A stretch of DNA of 64,000 nt, taken from Ancrocorticia sp052089425 (lineage in GTDB: Bacteria; Actinomycetota; Actinomycetes; Actinomycetales; Actinomycetaceae). The stretch spans positions 1 to 64,000 of the forward strand of contig NZ_JBQCZW010000008.1 in NCBI RefSeq assembly GCF_052089425.1. Reading direction: 5' to 3'. Made by a program: the position numbers and the translations under genes. This document shows positions 42,501 to 51,321 of this stretch, one piece after another; within the stretch, counting starts at the first letter, position 1, and every line of letters starts with the position of its first letter. Under the pieces are notes generated by a model. It saw nothing but the letters and a program-made list of their open reading frames with translations. It did no database searches and was not told the DNA's origin.

Positions 42501-43505
42501 ATGAGTGAGCCCATCCGGCCACGTGCCACAGGCGATGCGCTGCATGTTCCGGTTCTCCTCGAAGAATGTATCGAGCTGCTGGAGCCGGCGTTGTCCGGCT
42601 CTTGTCCCGTCCTGATCGACGGGACGTTGGGAATGGGGGGCCATACCTCTGCCTTTCTTGAGCGTTTTGAGAATTTGACTGTGATTGGTATTGACCGTGA
42701 CCCGGCAGCCATTGCTCTGGCGAGCGAACGGCTCGCCGGATTTGGTGAGCGGTTTCGGGCGGTGCAGGGCACGTACGATCAGATCGATTCTGTGGCCAAG
42801 AAATTCGGGCACGGGGGAGGAGAACCGGGCACCGTTGATGCGGTGCTGATGGATCTTGGAGTCTCCTCACTCCAACTGGACGAACGGGAACGCGGATTCT
42901 CCTACTCTCATGATGCGCCGCTCGATATGCGGATGGATACCGGTGGCGGCCAGACGGCAGCGGACATTCTGGCCGGTGCTGATGTGAAGGAGCTGACCCG
43001 CATCCTGTCTCATTACGGTGAGGAACGGTTTGCCTCACGAATCGCACGCCGCATCGTGAGCGAACGCGAACGCCAGCCCATTACTCGGACCAAACAGCTT
43101 GCAGATCTGGTCAAGGATTCCATTCCGGCGGCCACCCGCCGTACCGGCGGCAACCCCGCCAAGCGCACGTTCCAAGCCTTGCGCATTGCGGTGAACGATG
43201 AGCTGTCCGTGTTAGAACGTGCCGTGCCGCGAGCGGTCTCGGCCATTCGGGTGGGTGGACGCATTGCAGTGGAGTCCTACCAGTCCCTTGAGGACAAGAT
43301 CGTCAAGCGGGAGTTTGCGGCGGGGGCTACCTCGACCACTCCGCCGGGCCTACCCGTTGAACTACCGGGGCACGAACCCTATCTACGCCTTCTGACACGG
43401 GGCGCAGTCAAAGCACATCCAGAGGAGGCCGCGATGAATCCACGAAGCGCCTCCGTCCGTCTCAGAGCCGCCGAGCGGTTACGCAGGGAAGGGAATCGCC
43501 CATGA
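42501..43505 (+). CDS. rsmH: 16S rRNA (cytosine1402-N4)-methyltransferase
   Basis: It methylates N4 of C1402 in the ribosomal decoding centre; formerly mraW. HVPVLLEECIELL opens the family pattern, IDGTLGMGGHTSAFLE binds SAM, and DLGVSSLQLDERERGFSY and RTFQALRIAVNDEL are hallmarks. The ATG at 42501 has GGGAGAG ahead; a GTG at 42483 is less likely. The 334-residue product overlaps ftsL by 4 bp (ATGA). Confidence 0.96.
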   Translation: MSEPIRPRATGDALHVPVLLEECIELLEPALSGSCPVLIDGTLGMGGHTSAFLERFENLTVIGIDRDPAAIALASERLAGFGERFRAVQGTYDQIDSVAKKFGHGGGEPGTVDAVLMDLGVSSLQLDERERGFSYSHDAPLDMRMDTGGGQTAADILAGADVKELTRILSHYGEERFASRIARRIVSERERQPITRTKQLADLVKDSIPAATRRTGGNPAKRTFQALRIAVNDELSVLERAVPRAVSAIRVGGRIAVESYQSLEDKIVKREFAAGATSTTPPGLPVELPGHEPYLRLLTRGAVKAHPEEAAMNPRSASVRLRAAERLRREGNRP

Positions 43506-43930
43506 GCGCTGTTCCAGCGGGCGCACCGCGCAGATCCCATGACCATCAGGTGATCGGAGGCTTGCCCAAGCTTGAGCTAGTCCCAACCCCAGCCCCCGCA
43601 AGAGGCTTCTACGGAACCGTCATCCTGTGTGTTTCCCTATTTCTTGGTGCCTTTGGGCTCGTGTTCTTCCTCAATACGCAGATGGTAGCAACCGCCTACG
43701 AACTACAAAACGTCAACCAGCAGATCAACGAGGCGGCAGCCACGGAGTCCACATTGATGGGCGAGGTCGTGAGTGTCTCAACGCCTGAGGGGCTGGCTCA
43801 GCAGGCCGATGATCTCGGCCTTGTCCCAGCTGAGGACATCCGCCATCTGGATCTGAAAACCGGTACCGTTGTTTTACCGGCGGATCCCGATGCGCAATTC
43901 CAAGTTGCGGCACAGGATTCGGGAGACTAA
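43502..43930 (+). CDS. ftsL: Cell division protein FtsL-like
   Basis: A bitopic septal protein that joins FtsQ and activates FtsW-FtsI. The 142-residue product has a cytoplasmic start of about 35 residues, one membrane helix at about 38-58 (TVILCVSLFLGAFGLVFFL) and an outside helix with heptad character (YELQNVNQQINEAAATESTL). Sequence identity in this family is low; the call rests on topology and on the place between rsmH and ftsI. It is coupled to rsmH through ATGA. Confidence 0.82.
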   Translation: MSAVPAGAPRRSHDHQVIGGLPKLELVPTPAPARGFYGTVILCVSLFLGAFGLVFFLNTQMVATAYELQNVNQQINEAAATESTLMGEVVSVSTPEGLAQQADDLGLVPAEDIRHLDLKTGTVVLPADPDAQFQVAAQDSGD

Positions 43931-43975
43931 GAGTGGCGAACAGGGCGGAAAAGGCTAAGACGGAGCCGTAATCTT

Positions 43976-45874
43976 ATGGCAAATGATCACAATCGACCTG
44001 AGGATCAGGCGCGGCGGGCTGGGGCCAGCGGGCGACGGCCTCAGCCGAAGAGCCGATCCACTCTCACCCGCCGCCTCCAGACCCTTCTTGCCATCTTCAC
44101 GGCCTGCACACTCATTCTCGGGATCCGGCTCGTGGATCTTCAGGGAGTCCGCGCGAATAAGCTCTCGGATTCTGCAGCGGAGTTTCGAACCCGTTCGTAC
44201 ACACTTCAGGCGAAACGAGGGGATATCCTCGATTCCTCTGGCGCCGTTCTGGCAACCTCCGTGGAACGCTACAACGTTGCCGTGAATCAGCAGCTCATCG
44301 GCGAGTACATCAAGTATGACGAGAATGATGAGGGCGAGGTTGTGGCCGTTGGCAGCGGTGCAGCTGCCGCAGCGAAAGAACTGGCTCCGCTCTTGGAAAT
44401 GGATGAAGCTGAACTGGGCGGCAAGCTCTTGGGAGGAGGGGATAAGCGCACCTTCGTTTATCTGAAGAAGGACATCTCTCCTGAGCTTTGGCGCGAGATT
44501 CGGGCACTGCGCATTCCGGGCATTGAGCCCGAGCAATTCATGAAGCGCGAGTACCCCAACGGAAAGGTCGCGGGCAACATTCTCGGCTACACGGGGATGA
44601 TTGGCGAGAACCCGGAGGATGGTGGCGCTGAAAAGGCCACGGGGCAGGCGGGGATCGAACGCTCGCAAAATGATGTGCTCACGGGCCAAGATGGTTCCCT
44701 GACTGTCCAGATCGCTGGTGGGGCCGTGCTTCCTAACGGGGATCGTTCGGAGGAACCTGCGCAAGACGGGGCTGATGTGCAGTTGACGGTCAATCGGGAT
44801 CTTCAGGACAATCTTGAACAGGCCGTTGACAAAACTGTGGATGATCAAGGCGCACAATGGGCATCCGCCGTGGTGCTCGAAATCGGTACCGGCAGCGTGC
44901 TGGCGCTGGCCGATTCGAGTACGCCGGACCCCTCCAACCTTTCCGCTACGGATCCCGACAACTGGGGATCGCGTGCCGTCATGGCGCCGGTGGAACCAGG
45001 ATCAACTGGCAAGCTCATGACCTTTGCCGCCGCCATTGATCAGGGAACGGTGGAGCCGCTCAGTACGTTCAACGTTCCGGACGTCATCACGATGCCCAAC
45101 GGGGAGACGATCCGGGATAACGATAATCATCCAACTCAGGACATGACCGTGGCAGGGATTCTGGCTCTGTCCTACAACACGGGGCTGATCCAAATCGGGG
45201 ATACGATCTCTGACGATACGCGGATCGATTATATGAAGAAGTTTGGAATCGGATCGAAAACGGGTATCGAACTGCCGGCCGAATCAGCTGGCGTGCTGCG
45301 TGACCCGTCAACGTGGGACAACCGCAGCCATTACACCACGATGTTTGGACAGGGTTGGTCCGCCACAACTCTTCAGCTTGGCCAGATGGTCTCGGTGATC
45401 GGCAACGATGGGGTGCGGGTTCCGGTTCACATCATCGATAGTGTGACGGACGCTGACGGTACAAGCCAGCCCGCGGTGCTTGACGATTCTGTGCAGGTCA
45501 TTTCTCCTGAATCGGCCGATACGATGTTGGATCTCATGCAGGGTGTCACCGATCCGAACTCCACCGGTTGGCGGGCTAGAGTGCCCGGATACAACATTGC
45601 GGGAAAGACCGGAACTGCACAGGTGCCGGATGAAAACGGGGAGCTGACTCGCCGCGTAGGTACGTTCGTGGGATTGGTTCCGGCGGAAGATCCGCAAATT
45701 GCGATCGCCGTGGCGGTCTACAATGCTCCGGGAGCCGGTTACGGCGGAGAGGTCGCTGCTCCAGTGTTTAAGGACGTCACAATTTTTGCCGTCCGGCAGC
45801 TGGGCATACCGCCATCGACCGAGCCTCTTGTACGTTTACAGTGGTACCCGGGTGAGGACGTGGGAAATGACTGA
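43976..45874 (+). CDS. ftsI: Septal peptidoglycan transpeptidase FtsI (PBP3, class B)
   Basis: It cross-links new peptidoglycan at the septum together with FtsW. One membrane anchor lies at about residues 35-53. The dimerisation domain contains RGDILDSSGAVLATS. The catalytic SxxK is STGK in VEPGSTGKLMTF, the SxN is SYN in LSYNTGLIQIG and the KTG is in AGKTGTAQVPDE. No PASTA domain is present. At 632 residues it is normal. The ATG lies 45 bp after ftsL with a tiny open frame between, and the end overlaps murE by 8 bp. Confidence 0.95.
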   Translation: MANDHNRPEDQARRAGASGRRPQPKSRSTLTRRLQTLLAIFTACTLILGIRLVDLQGVRANKLSDSAAEFRTRSYTLQAKRGDILDSSGAVLATSVERYNVAVNQQLIGEYIKYDENDEGEVVAVGSGAAAAAKELAPLLEMDEAELGGKLLGGGDKRTFVYLKKDISPELWREIRALRIPGIEPEQFMKREYPNGKVAGNILGYTGMIGENPEDGGAEKATGQAGIERSQNDVLTGQDGSLTVQIAGGAVLPNGDRSEEPAQDGADVQLTVNRDLQDNLEQAVDKTVDDQGAQWASAVVLEIGTGSVLALADSSTPDPSNLSATDPDNWGSRAVMAPVEPGSTGKLMTFAAAIDQGTVEPLSTFNVPDVITMPNGETIRDNDNHPTQDMTVAGILALSYNTGLIQIGDTISDDTRIDYMKKFGIGSKTGIELPAESAGVLRDPSTWDNRSHYTTMFGQGWSATTLQLGQMVSVIGNDGVRVPVHIIDSVTDADGTSQPAVLDDSVQVISPESADTMLDLMQGVTDPNSTGWRARVPGYNIAGKTGTAQVPDENGELTRRVGTFVGLVPAEDPQIAIAVAVYNAPGAGYGGEVAAPVFKDVTIFAVRQLGIPPSTEPLVRLQWYPGEDVGND

Positions 45875-47378
45875 GCTATCCAGACTTGCGGAGATCATTG
45901 ATGGGCGCTGCACTGGCGATGTCGCCGTATCGAGTGTTACCTCCGATTCCCGCGCCGTGCCCACAGGGTCATTGTTTGGCGCAGTTCCCGGCTTGCATGT
46001 TCACGGTGCGAGGTTTGCTGCCTCCGCCGTTGCCGATGGTGCCATCGCCGTGGCAACGGACCCTGAAGGCGAACGCATCATCACGTCCATGATGGACGAT
46101 GTTCCCCCGCTTCTTGTGGTGGACAATATTGCCGCGCGTCTGGGAGAGATAGCGGCGGAGGTGTATGGCAATCCCAGTGCTGGCCTGACATCGTTCGCTG
46201 TGACGGGGACCAACGGGAAGACCACCACGGCGTTCATGCTGGACAACGTACTGGGCAAAGCCGGCCGTACCACCGGCCTCATTGGCACGGTGTCCGTGAG
46301 GTTGGCGGGAACTGAGGTGCCGGCGGCGCTTACCACGCCCATGCCGGCCGATCTCCAGCGCGTGCTCGCTGACCTTGTTCGCCGCGGGGGTACGGACCTC
46401 GTGATGGAAACGTCCTCGCACGCACTCGCTCAGGGGCGAACGGATCCGGTGCGTTTTTCCGTGGCCGGGTTTACGAATTTGACGCAAGATCACTTGGACT
46501 TCCACCGCACGCTCGAGGAGTATTTCGAGGCGAAGGCTTCGCTCTTTACTCCGGAACGTTGTGAGAAGGCCGTGATTATTGTCGACGACGAATGGGGCCT
46601 ACGCCTCTGGGAGCGCTCGATCAGTCTCCTCGGTGCTGAGAACGTGTACGCATTGGCTGTTGCCACTCAGTTACCCGAGGGGGCACGTGGGTGGCAGGTC
46701 ACGGAAGTGAACGAGGGTGCTGATTCCACCGCCATCGAGCTGGCGAATCAATCGGGTGAGCACATCAGTTTCACCACGGCGCTTCCCGGCCAGTTCAACG
46801 TGGCTAATGCCGCCCTTGCCGTCACGATGGCGAACGTCGGAGGTCTGGAACTGCGCGATTTGCCCGAGACGGTAGATCCTCAAGTTCCCGGGAGAATGGA
46901 AACGATTTCCTCACGTCCCCGTGTTGTGGTGGACTTTGCCCATAACACGGACGCGTTGGCCAAGGCCATCACCGCACTGCGGCCCACCACCAAAGGCAAG
47001 CTCATCGTTGTGACCGGTGCTGCCGGGGAACGGGATAAGGGCAAGCGGCCTGCCATGGGGCAAACGGTTGGGCAGCTAGCAGATGTCGCCATCATTACAG
47101 ATGACGATCCTCACGACGAGGACCCTGCTGTTATCCGAAACGGTGTTCTGGCCGGCGCTGAGGGCTTAACGGCCCACGTTGAAGAGATCGCGGACCGTAG
47201 CCTAGCCATTGAGGCCTCCATCTTGGATGCGGGGCCAGACGATACAATCCTGCTTGCCGGGCGGGGTCACGAAACAATTCAAGAGGTGGCCGGCGAGCGG
47301 ATTGAATTGGATGATCGGGTGGAAGCCCGCAAGGCGCTGGCTCAGTGGGCCTCCAAGCCAAAGGAGAAGATTGTATGA
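45867..47378 (+). CDS. murE: UDP-MurNAc-tripeptide synthetase MurE
   Basis: It adds the third amino acid to UDP-MurNAc-L-Ala-D-Glu in the cytosol. The ATP loop is TGTNGKTTTAFML, the UDP-MurNAc site is TSDSRAVPTGSLF and the carbamylated lysine is in FEAKASLF. The third-residue pocket reads DDDPHDEDP near residues 412-420; enzymes for meso-diaminopimelate carry DNPR with an arginine here. This suggests L-lysine or ornithine. The ATG at 45867 overlaps the end of ftsI, with GAGG ahead; the frame is open further back but inside ftsI. The product is 503 residues. Confidence 0.95.
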   Translation: MTELSRLAEIIDGRCTGDVAVSSVTSDSRAVPTGSLFGAVPGLHVHGARFAASAVADGAIAVATDPEGERIITSMMDDVPPLLVVDNIAARLGEIAAEVYGNPSAGLTSFAVTGTNGKTTTAFMLDNVLGKAGRTTGLIGTVSVRLAGTEVPAALTTPMPADLQRVLADLVRRGGTDLVMETSSHALAQGRTDPVRFSVAGFTNLTQDHLDFHRTLEEYFEAKASLFTPERCEKAVIIVDDEWGLRLWERSISLLGAENVYALAVATQLPEGARGWQVTEVNEGADSTAIELANQSGEHISFTTALPGQFNVANAALAVTMANVGGLELRDLPETVDPQVPGRMETISSRPRVVVDFAHNTDALAKAITALRPTTKGKLIVVTGAAGERDKGKRPAMGQTVGQLADVAIITDDDPHDEDPAVIRNGVLAGAEGLTAHVEEIADRSLAIEASILDAGPDDTILLAGRGHETIQEVAGERIELDDRVEARKALAQWASKPKEKIV

Positions 47379-48775
47379 TCGCCGTGACGCTGGAGCAGCT
47401 GGCTGCCGATGTACAGGGATCCTATACGGGCTCCGGAGAGATTTTGGCGCGCGGCGTGAGCACCGATACCCGAACGATTGAACCCGGGGCAGTGTTCGCC
47501 GCGATCAAAGGTGCGCGTGTTGATGGCGCAGCCATGGCGGGCGAGGCTCTGGAGGCTGGAGCCGTTGCGGTTCTCACCGCGGATCCCGAGACGGCCATCG
47601 CAAGCGGAGCTCAGGATAGCCAGCTTATTGTGGTGGGCGATGTTCAGACGGCCATCGGAGATGCGGCGCGAGCTAACCTGCGGCGCGCGCGTGAGGTGGG
47701 CCGTTCCGATCTCAAGGTTGTTGCCATCACGGGATCGGTTGGCAAAACAACTACCAAGGACTTGTTGGCCGCACTGCTGGCGGGACGTGGCCCCATCATT
47801 GCCCCACCGGGGTCATTTAACAACGAACTCGGTTTGCCGCTCACCGTGTTGAGAGCGAACGAAGATACAGCCACTCTTGTGCTGGAGATGGGTGCCGATC
47901 ATATCGGCAACATCGAGTACTTGACCAGCATCGCTCCGCCAGACGTGTGTGCAGTGCTCATTGTGGCGCGAGCTCACTTGGGTGAGTTCGGCGGTATCGA
48001 GAACGTGGCGCGTGCCAAGTCCGAACTTGTCACCGGCACCCGCGCCTCGGGCCCGGTTATTCTGAACGCCGATGATCCTCGCGTTATGGGGATGAAGGAT
48101 CTCGCCAAGGGGCCGGTCACCACTTTTTCTGTCTCCGGCAACGGCGAAGTAGCTGCGCAGTCCGTCCGCGTTGACGCGGCGGGCCGGGCCAGCTTCACAC
48201 TTGTCACCTCGGTGGGCCGCGAAAGTGTCAACCTGAAGTTGGTGGGTGCCCATCACGTGGCCAACGCACTGGCCGCGGCCAGCGTGGCGCTTGTCATGGG
48301 CGTTGATCTCCACACGATCGCTCGTGTGCTCTCGAACGTAGCTGCCGCCAGCCCACACCGAATGGACGTTCGCTCAAAGGGCGGCGTGACCTTCATTGAT
48401 GATTCGTACAACGGCAACCCGGATTCCATGAGGGCGGGGCTCGCCTCGCTCGCACATCTTGGCCGTGATAAGCGCCGGATTGCCGTACTGGGCGCCATGC
48501 TCGAACTTGGTGAGGCGACTGAGGCAGAACATGCAGCCTTGGGCGAAGTAGCCAAGAATGCCGGTGTGTCCATCCTGATCTGCGTTGGTGATTCCCATAC
48601 GCTCGATCAAGCGGCAAGTGCCGAGGGAATTGATGTGTTCACGGCGAAGGACCCGCGCGAAGCTACGGGAGTCCTGCGCCATCTGCTTCAACCGGGGGAC
48701 GCTGTGCTCTTTAAGGGGTCAAATGGATCGGGCGTGTGGAAAGTGGCCGATGCCATGCTCGGGAGGGAATCCTAA
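47375..48775 (+). CDS. murF: UDP-MurNAc-tripeptide--D-Ala-D-Ala ligase MurF
   Basis: It adds D-Ala-D-Ala to complete the pentapeptide precursor. ATP loop ITGSVGKTTTKDLLA, TDTRTIEPGAVFAAIKG at the N-terminus, SFNNELGLPLTVL, EMGADHIGNIEYL and DDSYNGNPDSMRA are clear MurF motifs. The 466-residue product starts at ATG 47375, with AAGGAGA ahead, and overlaps the murE stop by 4 bp. Confidence 0.96.
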   Translation: MIAVTLEQLAADVQGSYTGSGEILARGVSTDTRTIEPGAVFAAIKGARVDGAAMAGEALEAGAVAVLTADPETAIASGAQDSQLIVVGDVQTAIGDAARANLRRAREVGRSDLKVVAITGSVGKTTTKDLLAALLAGRGPIIAPPGSFNNELGLPLTVLRANEDTATLVLEMGADHIGNIEYLTSIAPPDVCAVLIVARAHLGEFGGIENVARAKSELVTGTRASGPVILNADDPRVMGMKDLAKGPVTTFSVSGNGEVAAQSVRVDAAGRASFTLVTSVGRESVNLKLVGAHHVANALAAASVALVMGVDLHTIARVLSNVAAASPHRMDVRSKGGVTFIDDSYNGNPDSMRAGLASLAHLGRDKRRIAVLGAMLELGEATEAEHAALGEVAKNAGVSILICVGDSHTLDQAASAEGIDVFTAKDPREATGVLRHLLQPGDAVLFKGSNGSGVWKVADAMLGRES

Positions 48776-49861
48776 ATGCTCGCGATCCTAATTTCGGCTG
48801 CAACCAGCCTGATTATCTCTCTGGTGGGGACACCGCTCCTCATCAAGGTTCTCGTATCGCGCCAATACGGGCAGTTCATCCGGCAAGACGGTCCCACCAC
48901 CCACCTCACCAAGCGCGGAACGCCCACCATGGGCGGGGTGATCATCATCTTGGCAACGGTGATCGGCTACACCTTCGCGAACCTCGTGAGTGGCCGAGGC
49001 CCGAACGCCTCCGGGCTTCTCCTGCTTTTCCTCATGGTGGGGCTGGGCCTCATCGGCTTCCTCGATGATTTTGCTAAGATCCGCCACAAGCAATCTGAGG
49101 GCCTCACTCCCTGGGCGAAGATCATCGGGCAGGCCTTTATCGGCATCACCTTTGCCGTGCTTGCCCTTCAGTTCCGAAACGCCGATAACCGGACTCCGGC
49201 CTCCACGCGAATGTCCTTCATCCGCGATTCCAATATCGATCTGGCATTCTGGGGCGCTGGGATTGGCTTGGTCCTGTTTGTCATCTGGGCAAACTTCCTC
49301 ATCACTGCGTGGTCCAACGCCGTCAACCTGACCGATGGGTTGGACGGTTTGGCGGCCGGTGCGTCAATGATTGCCTTTGGTGCGTATACGCTGCTCACCA
49401 CGTGGCAATCGAATCAGGCATGCTATGGCGTTCTTGGTGCAAGTCCCGGTTGTTATGACATCCGGGATCCGCGCGATCTTGCCATCGTTTCGGCGGCTAT
49501 CGTTGGGGCCTGTTTCGGATTCCTGTGGTGGAACACCTCACCGGCCCAGATTTTCATGGGTGACACTGGATCGCTTGCACTTGGCGGCGCATTCGCCGGG
49601 CTCTCGATCCTCACACACACAGAGTTCCTTGCCGTCATTATCGGAGGGCTCTACCTACTTGAGGTTCTCTCGGATGTCATTCAGGTTGGCTTCTTCAAGC
49701 TCACCCGCAAACGTGTGTTCCGAATGGCGCCACTCCACCACCATTTCGAATTGAAGGGGTGGAAAGAGGTGACGGTTGTGGTTCGATTCTGGATCATCGC
49801 CGCCTTGTTCGCCGTGATCGCGGTGGGAATCTTCTATGGTGAATGGTTGGCCAAACAGTGA
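48776..49861 (+). CDS. mraY: Phospho-MurNAc-pentapeptide-transferase MraY
   Basis: An integral membrane enzyme that moves phospho-MurNAc-pentapeptide to undecaprenyl phosphate, giving lipid I. About ten helices. Signatures are HLTKRGTPTMGGVII, the catalytic FLDDFAKI and NLTDGLDGLAAG, plus MGDTGSLALGG and RMAPLHHHFELKGWKE. The 361 residues are typical. The ATG abuts the murF stop, and the end overlaps murD. Confidence 0.97.
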   Translation: MLAILISAATSLIISLVGTPLLIKVLVSRQYGQFIRQDGPTTHLTKRGTPTMGGVIIILATVIGYTFANLVSGRGPNASGLLLLFLMVGLGLIGFLDDFAKIRHKQSEGLTPWAKIIGQAFIGITFAVLALQFRNADNRTPASTRMSFIRDSNIDLAFWGAGIGLVLFVIWANFLITAWSNAVNLTDGLDGLAAGASMIAFGAYTLLTTWQSNQACYGVLGASPGCYDIRDPRDLAIVSAAIVGACFGFLWWNTSPAQIFMGDTGSLALGGAFAGLSILTHTEFLAVIIGGLYLLEVLSDVIQVGFFKLTRKRVFRMAPLHHHFELKGWKEVTVVVRFWIIAALFAVIAVGIFYGEWLAKQ

Positions 49862-51321
49862 ATATCCCGGGTGCACAGTTCTTCGATCACCAGCGCGTTG
49901 CCGTTGTTGGGTTGGGCATTTCGGGTGTCGCTAGCCTTGAGGTCCTAGCTGGTGCCACCTCGGCTACTCTGAGCGCTTGGGATTCGGCCCCCGGGCCAAT
50001 CGAGGCGCTCGATGTGCCGGTTGACCGTGCCGCATGCATTGAAGATCCTGACGAATTAGCCAAGGAGATTCTCGCTTGGCAGCCTGATATAGCCGTCCTT
50101 GCGCCCGGCATTCGGGAGGTCAGCCCTCTGTTTACCACTCTCGAATCCGCTGGATTAGCACTGTGGAGCGAAATCGAGCTGGCATGGCACCTTCGCGCTG
50201 CGGGTGACGATGGGGAATATGCTCCGTGGCTATGCGTGACGGGCACGAACGGTAAGACCACCACCGTGTCTATGCTGGCTAAGATCCTCACTCAGGCCGG
50301 TCTACGGGGACTGGCCATCGGCAATGTTGGCTCCCCGGCGGTTGCGGAGGTCAGCAGGACCGATTCTGGGGCGCCCGGCGCATTCGCGGTTGAGCTTTCC
50401 TCGTTCCAGCTCCGTACCACCCACAGCGTCTCTCCCGCAGGAGCGGTGTGCCTGAATATCGCCGATGACCATTTGGAATGGCATGGCAGCCGCGAGGCCT
50501 ATTGGCAGGCGAAAGCACGCGTGTACGAGCATACGCAGGCTGCCTGTGTGTATCCGATTGGTGATTCCCACGTCCAAGCGATGGTTGATGGCGCCGACGT
50601 CCAAGAGGGAGCGCGCGCCCTTGGTGTCACGCTGGGCATACCTCCCGTTGGGGCCGTGGGCCTTGTTGAGGACATGGCCGTTGATCGCGCATTTGGCGCC
50701 TCGCGGTGGGACGAGGGTGTTGAGCTGTTCAGCATTTCCGATATCGAGCATCTTGCTCCGAGCGGTGCCTCACTTCCTGCGCACATCGTGATTGACGCGC
50801 TGATGGCCGCCACCCTTGCACGCAGCGTGGGCGTATCGCCGGACGCGATCCGCGAGGGACTGTCCGGCTTTCAGGGGGGCCACCACCGGATCGAATTGAT
50901 CGATACGGTGGCCGGAGTTTCCTACGTTGATGATTCCAAGGCAACAAACGCGCATGCCGCGCGTGCTTCACTGATGGGCTGCGAGGATTCCTCCGTTGTG
51001 TGGATCGCTGGCGGCCAAGCGAAGGGCTCAAGGTTTGACGAATTAGTTGCCGCAGTTGCGGGTAAGTTGCGCGCTGTCATCGTGATTGGCAAGGATCACG
51101 AGCCGTGGCGTGCGGCGCTGCGCGATCTTTCGGTTCCCGTCGAATGGATCAACCCTGAAACGTCTCAGCCCATGACGGAGGCGGTTGCGGCCGCCACACG
51201 TCACGCTCAGCCGGGATCAACGGTGTTGCTGGCACCCGCATCGGCTTCAATGGACCAATTCACCTCCTACGCTGCCCGCGGGGCAGCCTTTGCACACGAG
51301 GTTCGGAGGATACGTGGCTGA
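49858..51321 (+). CDS. murD: UDP-MurNAc-L-alanine--D-glutamate ligase MurD
   Basis: It adds D-glutamate to UDP-MurNAc-L-Ala. The N-terminal Rossmann-like VAVVGLGISGVASLEVL, ATP loop VTGTNGKTTTVSMLA, VELSSFQLRTT, NIADDHLEWHG and YVDDSKATNAHAA mark MurD. GTG 49858 overlaps the mraY stop as GTGA and is preferred; ATG 49843, with an 18-bp overlap, is also possible. The product is 487 residues. Confidence 0.95.
   Translation: MNIPGAQFFDHQRVAVVGLGISGVASLEVLAGATSATLSAWDSAPGPIEALDVPVDRAACIEDPDELAKEILAWQPDIAVLAPGIREVSPLFTTLESAGLALWSEIELAWHLRAAGDDGEYAPWLCVTGTNGKTTTVSMLAKILTQAGLRGLAIGNVGSPAVAEVSRTDSGAPGAFAVELSSFQLRTTHSVSPAGAVCLNIADDHLEWHGSREAYWQAKARVYEHTQAACVYPIGDSHVQAMVDGADVQEGARALGVTLGIPPVGAVGLVEDMAVDRAFGASRWDEGVELFSISDIEHLAPSGASLPAHIVIDALMAATLARSVGVSPDAIREGLSGFQGGHHRIELIDTVAGVSYVDDSKATNAHAARASLMGCEDSSVVWIAGGQAKGSRFDELVAAVAGKLRAVIVIGKDHEPWRAALRDLSVPVEWINPETSQPMTEAVAAATRHAQPGSTVLLAPASASMDQFTSYAARGAAFAHEVRRIRG

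Noticed and set aside
43955..44857. 300-residue open frame antisense to ftsI
   Set aside because: Such long antisense frames are common in high-GC genes. ftsI carries all three transpeptidase motifs.
49843..49857. ATG 49843 as murD start
   Set aside because: Possible, but GTG 49858 forms the GTGA overlap typical of this cluster. Kept as an alternative only.
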